This document shows positions 44,801-59,004 of a DNA stretch of 64,000 bases, piece by piece (position 1 is the stretch's first letter; every line of letters begins with the position of its first letter). The position numbers and the translations under genes are program-made. The stretch comes from Anseranas semipalmata (Eukaryota; Chordata; Aves; Anseriformes; Anseranatidae): assembly GCA_013399115.1 (NCBI GenBank), contig VXAA01000971.1:624821-688820 (forward strand), given 5' to 3'. Under the pieces are notes generated by a model. The model was not told the origin of the DNA. It did not search any database and saw nothing but the letters and a program-made list of their open reading frames with translations.

Positions 44801-47800
44801 TACTTACTTGTACATACTGAAAACCCAATAACGGAAGATGCTGAGCACATGTTCTAGAATAAGTATATGGTTTAAACATGCTATTAAATTGTAGTACCTG
44901 TTTTTCTTCATTTTCTGGACTTTTCCATTTCCTTTCCTGGAGTTTTAATTCCTCTGGGGCATATCATAGAGTCCTTACTCAGACAAAACTACTTTTCTAT
45001 TTACTTTGTTTAGGTTAAAAATTGCATCAGACAGTAATATTCTCAAGACAAGGAGTTTCTTATCATTTAGGTCTGCAAAGTTGTTCTTTTTTTTTTTTCC
45101 TTTTTTTGACACAATAATTACTGAATAAAATAATATAATGTTCACCATTCTTTCCTGGCAGGGAGTTTTCTTAAAAAGATAGGGAGGGCTCCAGTTTCAT
45201 AGTCATGGTGTTTATACAGGTCTTCTGCTTGATCTCTGATGGCTCACATGCACCCAATTTTTGTACTGCTTATGTTTAAAAAACACAATGAAAGCTGTTT
45301 TGATCCTGCATAGAGGCCACCCTTGTGGTTTCAACACTCTTATCAATTCTGCTCAGACAACCGCATGCTTTGGAAGAGAAATTCTTGTTGATTACTGTCC
45401 CTTTCGGCTTTGTACTTTTTCCCTTGAATTTCCTCTTGTGTTTGCCTTTCCCTCCATATTTACGCCTTTAGCTCAGCCTGTTGGGCAAATGGCTGTGAAC
45501 TTCCTCCAGTGTTGAGGAAATAAGTTACAAGAGTGCTCAGCATTTTATCATCACCATGTCACGTGACATTTCACATCTTCTTTTGTAATTGTAATTTCAA
45601 TGGTCCCTTCAATACTGGTGAAATTTATAACGTGCCAGGAGGGCTCTCTCAGATTAAGCTATTTTCTTGTGTATTAAAGGGCCGTCATGGAACATTAGCC
45701 ATGAGACATCAACTAAATGGATTGAGACTTTAACACAAGGTGGATGACCTATAGCTGGAATTTGGTACCCTTTCTCCCAGGAGAGCTGCTTTATTACTCT
45801 GTAAGTAGTTTCAGTTCATTCACTGGAACTACTTGTGAGATGCAGTCACTGTGATTAAGAAGGTCAGAATCTGTCCCTGTTGACAAAAGATTATTGTAAC
45901 ACTTAAGATTTCTTTTGTGCAGCTTTTGCTTTGACTAGTGAGCACTTCATCAGGTGAGTCATCCCCTTTCACTGGGTCTAAAGCTTGCACAGTTTGATCC
46001 GTCAAGATTTATGGGCATGCATGCGTATACCCCATTAAGCTACACTACTGAAGTGAAGGACGCAGTGTTGGAATAACGAGATATTCACTGTGAGCAAGTA
46101 ATATTAGACTTGGGCTAGAAACACATTGTGAGCATGTTGGCAAAGGAGACGATTCCTCTGAAAAGGGATCAGAGCCGGGTAATACTCTGTGCAGCCAGGC
46201 CTGATGTTCAAGCAGCTCTTTCTGGAGCGGAAATCAGAAGCCCAAAAGTGGTGTCCCAATTTGCCAGGCAATATAATGGGAGAATCGTGCCACCTTGGGG
46301 GAGGAGTCACAACCCAGAGGGAAAGATTTGTTGCCTAAATGCAGAAGACATTGGGACTTTGTATTCCTGTCTTGCATGTGGCCCTAACCAAGGTATGGTT
46401 TCAAGCCACCCTTCTCTGCACTCCTCAGGGACATGTATTTCTCCTGCTTGGTGAGTAAGCAATCCAGGCTCTGCATCTTGGGTGCTCAAGGCCACAAGCC
46501 GTGGGCCAGGCAAATGCAGGAGGTCTTCTTCCTCTCCTGCACTTCCTGCCCCACTCGTCCTTACTGTCAGTCCCTCCTCCCTCTGTGAGATGATTCAATT
46601 CAGTAATTTGGCAAAAAACTAGCTTTCTTTTTCTTTTATTTTTCTGATTTGGAGAGCTGAAGAGACTTTTGCAGAAGTCTCACCAGGTCAGATAGCAGAA
46701 GGCAGTTGGCAGAAGTGCACTGCTAGGAGCAGGGGATGGATGGGGGCTGGTGAGCTGGTGTTTGACAAACTAAGGGTGCAAACAGGAGCGGCCTTTCACT
46801 GTTTAAGGGCACTCGGTGGTAGAGTGCACTTAAATGAGCTTCATGCTGTTGGGAAACCTTACCTTTCACCCCTTAGTAGATCTGCTGAGAATCATCCCAG
46901 CTGCTCACAGCTACTTCCCTGCATGGCATTGCAAGGGGCAATTGTCAGTTTTGCCCCACATCATTAGAAATTGATTTGGGGAAGAACACCGCCACCTTAC
47001 CCTGATGACTGTGATGGCATTATTCTGAGTACTAACAGTATCCTAATAGCTAGACAAAATCAATAAATTGAAACAGTTTAATTTTAAATTAAAATTCATA
47101 ATATCTTTCTGGAAGGTTGCAAAGCCAACCTAAACTAAATGCTTATCAATTCTATTTCTCGTCAAGCCTCTCTTTCATCTCACACTATGAACCAGAGAAA
47201 TGCCCGAGTTTTTCCCTCAGACTTTGATCACTGCATTACCATGACAACAATGTATTTACTGTAGCTATAATGGATGGACTTCAGATGTCAACTGGGTCCC
47301 TTGGAAGTCCGTGGGGGAGCTTTTGGTCTCTGTATTCCGCAGTAAATGAAAGAATGATTCTCTTGACTGAAGAGCTAACAGGTAACTTGTATTTGCTTTC
47401 AAATTCCACTTGCTCTTTCAGGAATGCCCGCTGCCTTCCAACAGTTTTAAATCCACTGACTGTTTTAATTATATGGAAAAACAGGTCAAACTTCTATTTA
47501 TCAGCTCGCTTTGTGCTTTGCTGACTGAAGCCTGTAATCCAACAAGTTAATGCATCAATCTGACAGGATGTGACGCACGGACGCCATGAAGGTGTTTATT
47601 CTTACTGTTTATGCTATTATTCTTTTCAGAGCTTTCCAGCCTTGCACAGCAAAAGAGAATTGTGTAAGGCTTTGTTCTTAAACAGTTCACCACTAAAGGA
47701 TGATATTTTGCATATATATAGGTTTGGAGCATAAAAATATATGATAGAAACAAAACCTGTTATGCTCCTGAAGACATTGATACATGAGAGTAATCAAGTC

Positions 47801-50369
47801 ACTTCAACAATAAAAATAACTCCCAACTGAAGCGTAAGCTTTATACCTTATTGAATTACAGACACAATACAAAACAGCACATGTAACTCCAGCTCAGCAA
47901 GCAAGAAGCATCTTCGTTACAGCAAGATTCTTAAAGTTTGTGTTTTCTTACCTTAAGGAGTTTATGAATAGACGATAAAATTCCTTTTGCACAAGGTTTT
48001 GTAGAGATTAAATTATAAATATACATAAAAAGTTTCAATAATGCCTGTCAATCTGCTCCTAAAAGATGCAATTAGAAGATCAGAAAACTAATTAAAAAGC
48101 CCGTTTGATCTCAAGAGTTTGGTTGCATACTGACAATTTTGGAAATAATTCATATCAGAAAGAAGAATTTTTGAAGCTTTATATAGTTCTGAGCATGTAC
48201 AACTGATATTTTCTCAGATATAAAAATAGTGCATAATTCTTTAAAATGAAAATTGTATCATCATGGTAGTCATAAAGATGACTTTAGCTATTAGTAAGAA
48301 AAATTCTTTATTAGTCTATTCAAACCAGTTACCATTTTTAATGTAAAATCTTGAAAGGCTGATTTAACCATACCACAACACGTCACAGCATCAGAAACAT
48401 CTGAAAATGAGCAAGAAAATAGCAGTGTGGGCTCAATATTTCTAATCTTTCAGTTACATACATTTCAAAGGATAAATGACAAATTCTATGTCAAACAATC
48501 TTTTAAACTACCTTTTTAGCTGTATAACTTATTAGAAACAAAGTTTCTGGGGAAATATTTTTCAGTTAAACAAAATGCATTACTTTTCCTTTGACCTACC
48601 TCAAGCTTGCTGAACCACAAAGGCCCCCTTTTTAAAACAGATAAAGAGGCAAAAAAATTATGTGTGCTGAGTCAAAGTAGTGGAAAGTTGTGAAGAGAAC
48701 AGAGCGTGACAGGCAACAACATCTAATGGCCTCATTGCAGCCCCAAAACTCTGGGTAACAAAGGCAAAATTTTGGTCACGTTGGAGTTCAAAGGAGTCAG
48801 CATTTCATCCTAAATGTGCTTGTCACTGCTTGCTTGGTGCAAAGTAGATCTGAACCTAGCAGACTGTCATTGGAAATGCCCTGGTGTGAAGAGCTCAGCC
48901 AGCCACCCTGTGCCACCTCCCCTTCCTGCTATGGCACAGAGGATGTAAGGGGACTGGCCAGGACCCAGAAATATCTTCATGTTGTACGCATCCTGTTCTT
49001 TCAAATTATCTTTTGGGCCTGTCAGCAGCCAGAATAATTGAATTGGACAGTGCTGCTAGCAGTGGCAGCCACTGATCGTTCCCACTCCCTACCTGAGTTA
49101 GGTGCGTTGCCGCTGCCACTACCCTTCACAATCTGGCTGTGTTGTGCATAAAATTCCCCTTCTTAGCCCTGTTTTTGTACATAACCACTTGTAGCCAGTA
49201 GATTTTGCAACTGAGAACACAGCATGACCTTAATTTTTCATTTTTTCCTCTCACTCCCCAAATAAAGAAGCGATAATTTTAAGAGAAAAGAGAGAAGCTC
49301 CTCTAAGAAAAGCTTTGCTCAGTAAATGCATCTACAGAATGATCACGAAGAAAGGCTGAAGTCTTGGGGGTTTTATTAAGGCTCATGTATCTGGCTGCAG
49401 GAAATACAAATTTTATTCAGGGCTGGCCTTGTCAGACCTCCCTCACCTCTTGCTTTTTCTAGGGGATGACCTGGGGACAGCGCCTGCTAGATAAGCCTTG
49501 CTAGATTCCTCCAGTTATGAGAACCTCCCTGGGTCACACAGAACATTTCCACAATCAAACCACTTGGGCTGAAAGTTTCCAGTCTGGTATCTGCCTTGGA
49601 ATTATAATTATTCCTGATTTCAGCCAAAAGAGTTAAAAAGGAGTGGTGGTATGTTCTTGAGAAAAGCTGGACCATCCTGCTTTGCAGGTGTGTATGGCCT
49701 TTGCGGCAAGGATATCCCCATTTAAAAATCGGCCTGGAATAGCCAACATTTAACAAAACTGAAGTTTTTACCCTACAACATGGAGATTAATGTTGTCTTT
49801 TCAGAATTGGCTTAGGCCAGGACAAGTTAGCATTGCTGGCACAAAAGTGGTCCCATCCTTTCCCTGTCCCCCAGCTTATGCCAGCAGTTGTGACTCAGGG
49901 AACTGATTGGGAACTGCCAGCAAATTAACCTGACTTAAAATGACCGATAACAAGAAACAAAAAAATTATTTGAGCATAGTGTGATCATTAAATCATTAAG
50001 TAGTGAATCATAATGAATATGCAGGAAGTGAATAAATTAAAATTACACAGGCAGACTTAATTATACTATTTCCTAATTTCTGAGTGCTCGACTTTGCATC
50101 CATAGTGGTTACAATTTAAGACAGCTTCTGTGAGCATGTGACTTTACCAGGTCTTTCAAAAAGTGAAAATCCTCATTACTTGGCATTGTTGTGACATTTC
50201 CAAAATATCAGCAGACTTTCAGTCCCTTCAGCTAACAAGCTCTGGCAGCTGGAGTGGTCACAGGGTCCCGCTGCAGGTAGGAACAAGGGAAGCAGTGGGA
50301 GGCAGGGATGAGGTGCTCTCCCCATGGGCTTTGTGAGCATTTGCTGGCAGTGGAGGAGCGCTGAGTTTG
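41861..50369 (-). other. NPAS2 intron 1 segment
   Basis: Non-coding intron with T or A tracts at 43209-43220 and 45087-45110. The minus-strand open frame at 41934-42404 shows no known domain. No mobile element was recognised. Confidence 0.55.
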
Positions 50370-50950
50370 CCAGCACCGGGCTGTCCTCCCAGGTGCCCAG
50401 GTGAGCAAGCAGCCCCTGCCTGTCCCTCTGATCTCCAGCCTGACTGCTCTTTGCACACCTCAGGCCCCTCAGTCCAGCCTCACACTTCAGGACGAGCATG
50501 TGCTCATCTCTGTTTCTGGTTTTCCAAGTCCCAGGTACTTCCCATTAGCCCCTGCTTTCCGGCCTCGCTTTGCTCAGCCCAAAGACCTCCTTGGCTTCTC
50601 CTCCAACCTCTTACTCCCCACCGTGCTGCAACCAGGTTGCCATCCTGCCCTTCCTACTCCCAGGCCCAGCTCCACGCTCACCCCCTTTCCAGCACTATCT
50701 TTCTCCAGTTGGCCACAGCCCCTCTCTTCACCCCATCTCATACTGGGGGCTCTTTCTCCATCCCTCCTCTCTTCCTTCTCCCCACTGCCACGCTTTGCAG
50801 CTCAAATTTCCTGGTCTCCCTTGCTCCTCATTCACTCTCTGTGTTCCCTCTCCTGCTGGTTATTATCTTCTTATTGCCTTCATCTCTTCACTCACCAGCT
50901 CCCCACAGGACAAAACCCAGCCCCACTTCTCTTGTCCTCCAGGTCACTCA
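50370..50950. repeat. Pyrimidine-rich (C/T) tract, about 580 bases
   Basis: The plus strand is strongly biased to C and T, with phrases such as 'ccctctcctgctggttatt' and repeated 'cctcttccttctccc'-like blocks. Stop codons need A or G, so all three plus frames stay open for 500 bases or more, which gives three overlapping long frames of Pro/Ser/Leu. On the NPAS2 strand the RNA would be purine-rich. Confidence 0.7.
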
Positions 50951-53900
50951 CATGAAAAGTATTCTTTGAACACTGTAAAGTGGCTTAAACCCACAGCAGC
51001 TCCAAAGGAAGTCCTGCTTTCCTCCTTTGACCACACCAACATTTGTATGGCTGCAGCATCAACCAGATTAGGAAAATATAACAGCTGAAAATTAACCCAT
51101 CCACACATAGAAAAGGTTAAATTTCAGCAAGATCAGCTTCCTGGTCTAGCCCACTGTTCCAGGACAAGGGAAATAACAGAAATGAGTGTCCAGACTTGGA
51201 AGTAAATCATCTTTTGCAGTAGCAGCAGAGACTTACACGGATTAAAGCAATCTTGCAACCATGGGTTTAGTACTAATGGGTAACATTTGATAAAGCAATG
51301 GAAAATCGGTCTCAAAAGGAAGAATATGCTATGCTGGCATGCTGCCTGAGTTCATTCCAGAAACATCTCACAACTCCCCAGTTATTGCTTTGTTCTCCAA
51401 GGCAATTGTCTTGCAGGAGGTGTCGCGTTCTGGCAGAGTAAGAGGAGTTTCACATGAAACAGACTTCTCCAAAAGAAACCTAGAGACTAGCTGGGAAGCA
51501 AGACTAGAGAGAAACGTCCAACAAGTTATTAACTCCAGATTAAAATGCAGAAAAAAGGATGGCCAGAACTGAGCCTCTTCCTACCTTGGATTCATTATAA
51601 TCTTTGAAAAACACATGCTACCTACACTGTAGCCACTCTCCTGATTAAAGTACAAGAACAAAATTAACAATTAAGACTATTAATCAAACCAGATTTTGGA
51701 ACTGATTATCCATTTTCTATTTAGGTGTAGTCTGTATTACAGATTTCAAGGGGCGTTGTCAGTGAGGCATGTAGAAAAAACTTTAATGAACCCTATGTTG
51801 GAAACATCTTGGTGCTGACACTACTATACTCCCCTCAGACATCCTTTTTGCTGGGATAGCTTAACCAGTCTGGGGAAACAGGTTAGTTCTGCCAGTAAAG
51901 GAACAGCATGCAACGCTTATCTGCTAAAGAAAGTTACTACTTTGCATGTATTATTGTCAGCAAATATTGTTAATAGCAGACAATGCCCAGCTAGTCGAAA
52001 GTTGTCCACCTGTAGAAGTATTTCTGAGTTACCTCTTCAACGCCTTTTTCTTTCCCTCTCTGTGTTGCAAAATGTTAATGTAGATTCATAATTCTCAAAA
52101 CGATCCTCAAAAGAAGCAAAAAGGTTATATCAGTGCCTGAATCAGTTTAAGTTTTGCAGGCAAAACTGTGAACCAAAGTTTTTCATGAATACAGTAGCTA
52201 GAAAGAGCCAAAAGGGTTTGTTATGCATTCACTGCTGACAAATACTTAATAATTTTCAGAAAGCATCTATGGCTGATGTGGTCTAAATAATCCTTAAAGG
52301 ACTTGGCTTATATCATCACCTTCTCCTGAGAAGCTTTACACACCGATGACCCAAAGTATTCTGCAGAAGACCACCGTCCTCTTCTTGGGTGGCTGGATGG
52401 GTAAGACTTAAAACTACTGAACACGAGGTTGCAGAACAAACTAGTTTTAATTATAAACGTACTTCAGATCATCCAAGCCATACACAGAGAAATTCAAAAG
52501 AAAGAGATGTGGGAGAACAAATGGATAGATGAAAGTAAGAAGTCCAGGCCAGGTTTTCTCTTTGGGGTCATATCCAGATACCAAGTTGCCTCCCAGAGTG
52601 AGGCCATTTCATAGTGTGCTGGTTTTCAGGCAGCACACCCCACTTCTTAGCTGCCATGCCACCGTGATGACTGCTTCCTTTCCATCCAACCCATCGTCGC
52701 TGCAGCATATGTGTGAGTCAGACCAGGGACCTAGTCAGCCCTTAAATATGTGCTTAAGTCTTTCCATATTCAGAAGAAGACTTAGATGAAATTCTGAGCA
52801 AATGTGTAATGAAAAGCATGTGCCTAAGTGTTTACCTGAATAAAGCTGCTCTGCTGAATCTGCGCTAAAATGTCAAGCGTATGTCAGGCACGCTCAGACT
52901 CTTCCCTGGCGTTCTTGCGCACAGAGCCTCTGCCATGAAAAATGTTGTGTCCCCAAGGGGGAAACTTTTTCCTGGAGAGCAGCCCAGAAGGAGGGGAGCC
53001 ATAAGATCAAAGATAACGCTTACCTCCTCCCTACACCCCTTGCTTCCCCAGACCACAGATCAAAGCAGAAGAGGTCTAGAAACAAGGGAAAAAAAGGGAC
53101 TTTTTCTAACGGAGCCAGGAGAGGATCCCTCAACTCCCATTTGGTTTCCCCGAGCAGCCCGTAATGCAGTGAGTGCTGCTGTCTTGGAAGCTCATAGGCT
53201 GAGAGATGGGAAGCCGCCGAGTGCAAGAGTCAAGTTATTTATTGACATCTCCTCCCTCCAAGCCACTTCACAGATTCCCAGTGTGCAGGAGGGATTTCAG
53301 ACTAACCACAGCAGGCTGACCTTTTCTCCTACATGTGCTGGCTCACCGAGGAGGCAGGCAGAATTGTCTCCAGTCTGTGTGATTCAAGAAGCCATGGATA
53401 CTTTTGTTAGTTGGACATTATTCACTATACTTGGGAGACCAAGCTGTTTAAGCTGAGACTTCTTAGGGTGAAGAAAAAATGTTGCACATTTTACATTATC
53501 TCTTGCAAATATGAAAGCTTGCTGCAGTCTTTGAATACAATATTTATGAATTGGTCTTTCAGCCAAATCCACTTCTGCATAAGGATACACAGCTGCCGGT
53601 ACCAAAAAGTATGGTACTTCCCAAATATAACTTTGCCATTTTTAAAATCACTCTAGAGGCTTGAAAATAATATTTCTTTCTTTGTAAGTTAAATCTCTAG
53701 GTCTGGTGTTTCAAAAAGAGCCTGAAATTAGCCAGATTTTTGTGTTTGTTTGTTTGCGCACAAGAATAATTGATTAAATCAGCACAAGCGTAACTGATTA
53801 TACACTCTAAGAACAGTACTGAAGAATTCAGCTGCAAAACGAGTGGCATTGTGAAGAGCCATACCCAATTTTTATGCTTGCATCTCATATATGGAATCCC

Positions 53901-56900
53901 CTCTCAATTACACAGTAACAATTTTGAAATGTCTCATTACCTCCCACCACTGGATATGTAGATTTTGAATGAATTTAACCTGCATTTTTCAACACTCAAA
54001 AGGATTTCTTTTAAGATGTCTCTTTAAACTTTTTCATGAAAAGGAAAAATTTGCATAGAAGAATATTTAAATACAACTTACAAAGAATGCCATCCCTCTT
54101 TCATTAACCAGCATGATGACCCTCTGGTAGTTTCACAGTAGGAAAAAATCTGCAGAGAACTATGGCAAGTCTAATGCCAATTATGACTTTGAAAACATAT
54201 ATATTATAGACCAGGAAAACAAAACGTGAATTTCAAAGTTAAAAACTGAACTTATATCCTTAGGTCCTTTGAAAAATAACCTTTTCTGAATGGAAATGGA
54301 AAAGACTATCAAATTTCACATTCGGTTGACAACAACAAATCTATTGTTCAGATGTGGTTTAAATCGTTCTTTGGAAGAAGACTGTTTTGAGCAAAGCAAA
54401 TAGAAATTGCATTAAAGAAGAAGTAATGCCTTTTTAACTGGCTTTACACTATGAATATAGCCTGTAGTTTTTGATACATTTTAGGTTTGCTAGAGTAACA
54501 GGAAATTGGACACCATGAAACAATAGTTGCAACTATTGCAAAAAGAGAAGATGTGTTTGTTTATTTAGGGAAGAATAAGCAACTTTAGAGTTACGCCTTT
54601 TACTTTAAGAAATATGTCTGGAGGGATCCAGATGCTAAGAAACTGTAGGTTGGTGACATTATTTTGAAATTCTATGCTATCCATTAAGAAGGCACACACT
54701 TACTATTTACTTCACAAGCATGAATGAGGTCTTCTGGAAAAGAATTTGAATTTCAGTCAAACTTGCAAGAAAATAACAATACTTAGCACTTTCAAAATGC
54801 TTTCCATCTTAACAATGAAAATAATTAATAGGTAGCAGGGGGAAAGTGTGAGGTTGGACAGGTAACCAGTGGGGACTGAGCATCCAAGGGAAGCCCAGGT
54901 GCAGCTGGAAGCAGCATCCCCGTGGTGCACAAGGAAGTGCCTAATGTAGCCTAACCACCAAGATGGATCAACACCCAGAAAAGGCTTCCCTGTGGCTCCT
55001 CTTTCTGCCAATGATGTATTTAGCACGCCAGAGTCCCCTGCTCAGTGACCCCCTCAAATAACCTGTCTGTGAATGGCACCCATAGCTGATCAGAGCTTAC
55101 ATTACTCTGTAAAGCTGCCCTAGTTTGTAGATCAGAGGAGTGATGCACAAAGGCATTGTATATGTGGTCTAAGCTCGTATCTGTGCACAGTAGAAGAAGT
55201 ATGAACAAAATCTATCTCTTTTGAGATTTCCAGTTTTGTTGCCATCAACAAAACCCTTTTTACATGGACTTTAAAATCCTGAAGTGTTTTCTTCTGACTG
55301 CAATACTGTGCCAAATATTTATTTTATCATTTCAAAACCCAATTTACTGCTAAAACCCTGCACAAATGCTTCAGAGAAACTTTTAAGATCCTGCCCAGCA
55401 TATGAGGAAAGATTACTGAGATTAATTTTGTGCAAATAAATCTCTGACTAATTCACCAGTCTGCTGCTTCACCCTAAGGCAAGTACATGGATATAGGCAC
55501 CTATACGTAGAAGTCAATGAAACTCCTCAACACATGCATGATGTATACCAACTTTTTATGGTGCTGTAGTCAGTATAGGTGGGGATAACAGACGGACAAC
55601 TGAAAGAGAGAACGAGATAATAAGAGGGGAGAAGAAAGGAAGAGAGGGAAAGGTGAGAAGCAAAAGGTCCTAAGGCCTGAATGAAGCAAAAATAAAAAGA
55701 TCCTCATGAAGAAAGCTAAAGATAAAAAAATATAAAAGAAGGAGAAGGAACAGCTAAAATACCAGGTGAGATGTATAAAAAAAAAAAAAAAGTGTCAGAG
55801 AAAGTTTAGTCCTTTCAAAAGCTCAAGCCAGTAATTCTTTGTCAAGCCAAACTCCCCTTGATTTCAGTAGGAGTTTTGCCTTAATGAGGACAGCAGGACA
55901 GGCACCAAATGCAGCTTTATTTCCTATACTTGAATAACAGCAAGGTATAGCAAGATATTCTGTTGTTGAAAAAGGCTGCATTTTTGAAGGAATATGGATA
56001 TTAGGGGCCAGGCAGTATAAGTGTAATTGCCACAACCAGCTGAGACACATCAGTGTGTATCAGCTGACAATAAGGCCCTTTGTGCTGGGAAGAAAGAGAA
56101 AAGATGAAAAAACAGACTCATGCCACCTTGCAAATAATCAAATTAAAGGTCCAGAATTATTCCAGAAAAGTTTCCATTGACTTCAGTGACAGCTCAGAAA
56201 ACAAACAAGATTCTTCAGTCCTTCTTATTAAAAAAATACTATCACTACAACAGTGAATATGTGTGACCTATTTATTTTGTATCTATATTGCTCTTGCTGA
56301 AATTGTTGGAAATGTACTCGTGGTTTCACAGAAGTATTATTTGATTAAGCTGTTTTCAGGCAGAAAGACTGAGAAAGTATCTTTCACAGATATTGTATTT
56401 ATATATTGAAAATGAAGCATAAGATAACTTGATTGGGGAACAAAATATTCTTCTGACCTTGGTAACCAAAGATGAAGCAAATTTTAAAAGCTAGATGCTC
56501 ATCTGGTGAACGGGATGAAGATTTTGCCTAAGTAGTGGCATTAATGGTCCATGTAGAAATCATATAACTTTTACCCTTAATAAGTCATAAATTAAAGGAG
56601 CTCTCACTGGAAGTATAATTGGACTGTGGGTATGTCAAATGCAAAACCTCCAATTTAAAACCTTTTACTGTTTTACATGTCAAAACCAGGAACAGACAAA
56701 ATAACCACAAGAAAAATCTGTAGAATTACCAATAAAAACAACAAGGTAGATATTTTGAATGAGAACTATGAATAGAAGAAAAATATCCTGACTCCGCTTG
56801 ATCACACTGCACACAGTAATAATACTTGTTATCTACAAGACTTTGCAAGAATACCAATTTTATCTATAGTACGGGAAATATTGCATCAATTCTGCATGAC

Positions 56901-59004
56901 ATATTAATGAGAGTCATCCCACCCAAACCAATAAGTCCAGGATGTGCTCAAAGCTGGATTCATTCAGCTGCTGACTGATCAGACAACCAGCAATTCTCAG
57001 GTGTTGCACAGTCACATTCACCTGTTGATTTAGAGATTACAGGTGGGAGCTTCCTTCTTAAAAGAGCTCTCCAGCTTAATGATTTGACAGACCTACAAGT
57101 GAATCAAGAGAAAAATAGTCGGGTCGACTCATCAACGACAGAACGATAAAAAATAATCAAACTCAATTATTGTTTTTTGCAGGACTAAAATTATGCTAAA
57201 GAAATTCATTGCCATCTGTAAGCTTGATAAAGTTGATTTTCTTGTTCTGGTTTTCTTCCTGACGATTGAACAGCATTGTCTATTTTTAAAGAAAATAAAA
57301 GCTGCTTGAATAATAACTTGTTTTTCCCAAGATAGAACAAATCATAGTGATGGGCTTTAAGAATGGTTACCGAATTAGAAATGAGAATGAAAAACAAGTA
57401 TTTTCCTGTTCAAGGTTTTCGTTTTAATGTGTTTTTATTTTTAACTTGATTGAGTGCTGATTACAGAAAATTCAAGGCTACCAGGACATTAGACTGCTCA
57501 ATTGACTGCAAAGTTTGATGACGTTTCTAAAAAGTGAGGCTTGTTTGGGAAATGAAATCACTATCACTGCTCCAAGATAACTCTTGGGGAGAGAGGTTAA
57601 CATTGCTTAATAAATAATGTTAAATGAGATCCAGCACAAACCTCAGAATCCAGGAGTGCTCTTGGAGCTCCGGTTGGTTCCCCAGGCTGCTTATGCAACA
57701 CCACTCGCACACTCCGAGTAAGGGCCTGCCATTTGATTACATAAGGTATACCTAAAATACATAGGCATATAGGCATTCATACAGTTCAATTATGTGCTGT
57801 ATTTGAGTTTCTTACCAGCTAGCACATACAAATTTTTAAAAACGATCCTAAGGACTTGCACATTGCTGCATTTCAGATTGTTGCTGCTGTTTTAATATTG
57901 CTAGATCTCATCTAAAAGCTAGCAAGCAAATAGACGTACATGTAAATATGTTATACTTTGACCACTGCTTAAGCGAACAACAATACAGAGTTTTTGGTTT
58001 AGAACAGCCATAGTGCTAATGATCTAGGGCTTTAAAATCTGCTTTTCAGATGATTAAGAAAATTGTCTGATTTAGTAACTAGCCATCAACAAGACATTAT
58101 TATTTTAACCAGTGCTTAAGTGTTGTGGATAGGTGAAGAAAATTAATTTCCAAGACATGCTCCCATTCTCTATTTGGAATTTCAAAGCCTACTCTCATAT
58201 AGGCAGAGAAAAGAGCAACTACAGCATTGCCAGGTCAGGAAAAAGGACCATCTTGCCCCAAATCCTCCCTGTGACACCAGGCAGCAGCAAAGGCTTGGGA
58301 AGGTTCTGCGAAGAGGGCAGGCATGTAGCAATATTACAGTCTCCCAGCAGAGACTTCTTCAGCCAGGCATTGTGGCTCAGTATTCAATGCCTCTTGGTGG
58401 GATTGCTTCTGCAAATATAATTGCTGTCTGAACCTACTTGAACCCAAGAAGATAAGACTGTCTATGCTTGGCATGTCTGCACAGCTAAATAATAGGACAC
58501 CAGGGAGTGAGCTTGAGCCCTGTACCCTGCTTTTTCCAGCACTGCGTGAGCTTTAGCTCGTCCCCTGGCTCTGCTTTGGAGCACTTCAACTAGTTTCTTC
58601 AAACCAGCTCTTTCCCCGGCAAATGTGCTATAATGGGGCCAGCCCTGAGCAGGACGGTGCAAGCCACCACGAGCCGCCAGGACCACGGAGCCTATGGGGT
58701 CCATGCCCTGACACACTTCATTTAGCAGAGTGGACAGAGCTGGCGGGACCTTCTCGCCCAGCCGTGGCCAGACATGGGTGCCACGCAGCGTGTACAAGAG
58801 TAAGGCAAACCAACAGTGATATTTCCTCAGGATATTCATCGAGCTTCCAAGAATTTGCAGCTCAAAACTTCCTAAGCCAGAGGCAGTGGTTTTGTATTTA
58901 ATAGCCCATGATGGATTTCTCTTCCATGAACTCATCCAGTCACCTCATTAGCTGATGTAACCTCTTAGCATCCACATCCTGCGGTGAGGAGCTCGGCAGC
59001 CTGA
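50951..59004 (-). other. NPAS2 intron 1 segment
   Basis: Mostly AT-rich intron. A purine-rich stretch (55590-55745) contains many GA/AAG units and ends near a poly-A run at 55779-55791. Open frames at 52881-53456 (plus) and 58462-58935 (minus) have no recognisable domain and lack neighbouring gene signals. Old repeat fragments are likely near 55843-55903 and possibly 56150-56190. Confidence 0.55.
55843..55903. repeat. Old sauropsid interspersed-repeat fragment
   Basis: The phrase 'ccaaactccccttgatttca', 'gtaggagttttgcctta' and 'atgaggacagcagga' resembles the common sauropsid repeat phrase 'aaaactcccattgacttcagtgggagttttgcctgagtaaggactgcaggat'. The family is not named here. Comparison is from memory. 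Confidence 0.45.

Noticed and set aside
50367..51088. Three overlapping plus-strand open frames of 172-200 codons
   Set aside because: They exist because the strand is C/T-rich and lacks the purines needed for stops. The proteins are low-complexity Pro/Ser/Leu with no domain.
52881..53456. 191-codon plus-strand open frame
   Set aside because: A frame this long is expected about 0.6 times by chance in 64 kb over six frames. No domain, splice pattern or promoter supports it.
58462..58935. 157-codon minus-strand open frame
   Set aside because: No recognised family. It sits next to an ancient CR1 in GC-richer intron. It is on the NPAS2 strand but does not fit any NPAS2 exon.
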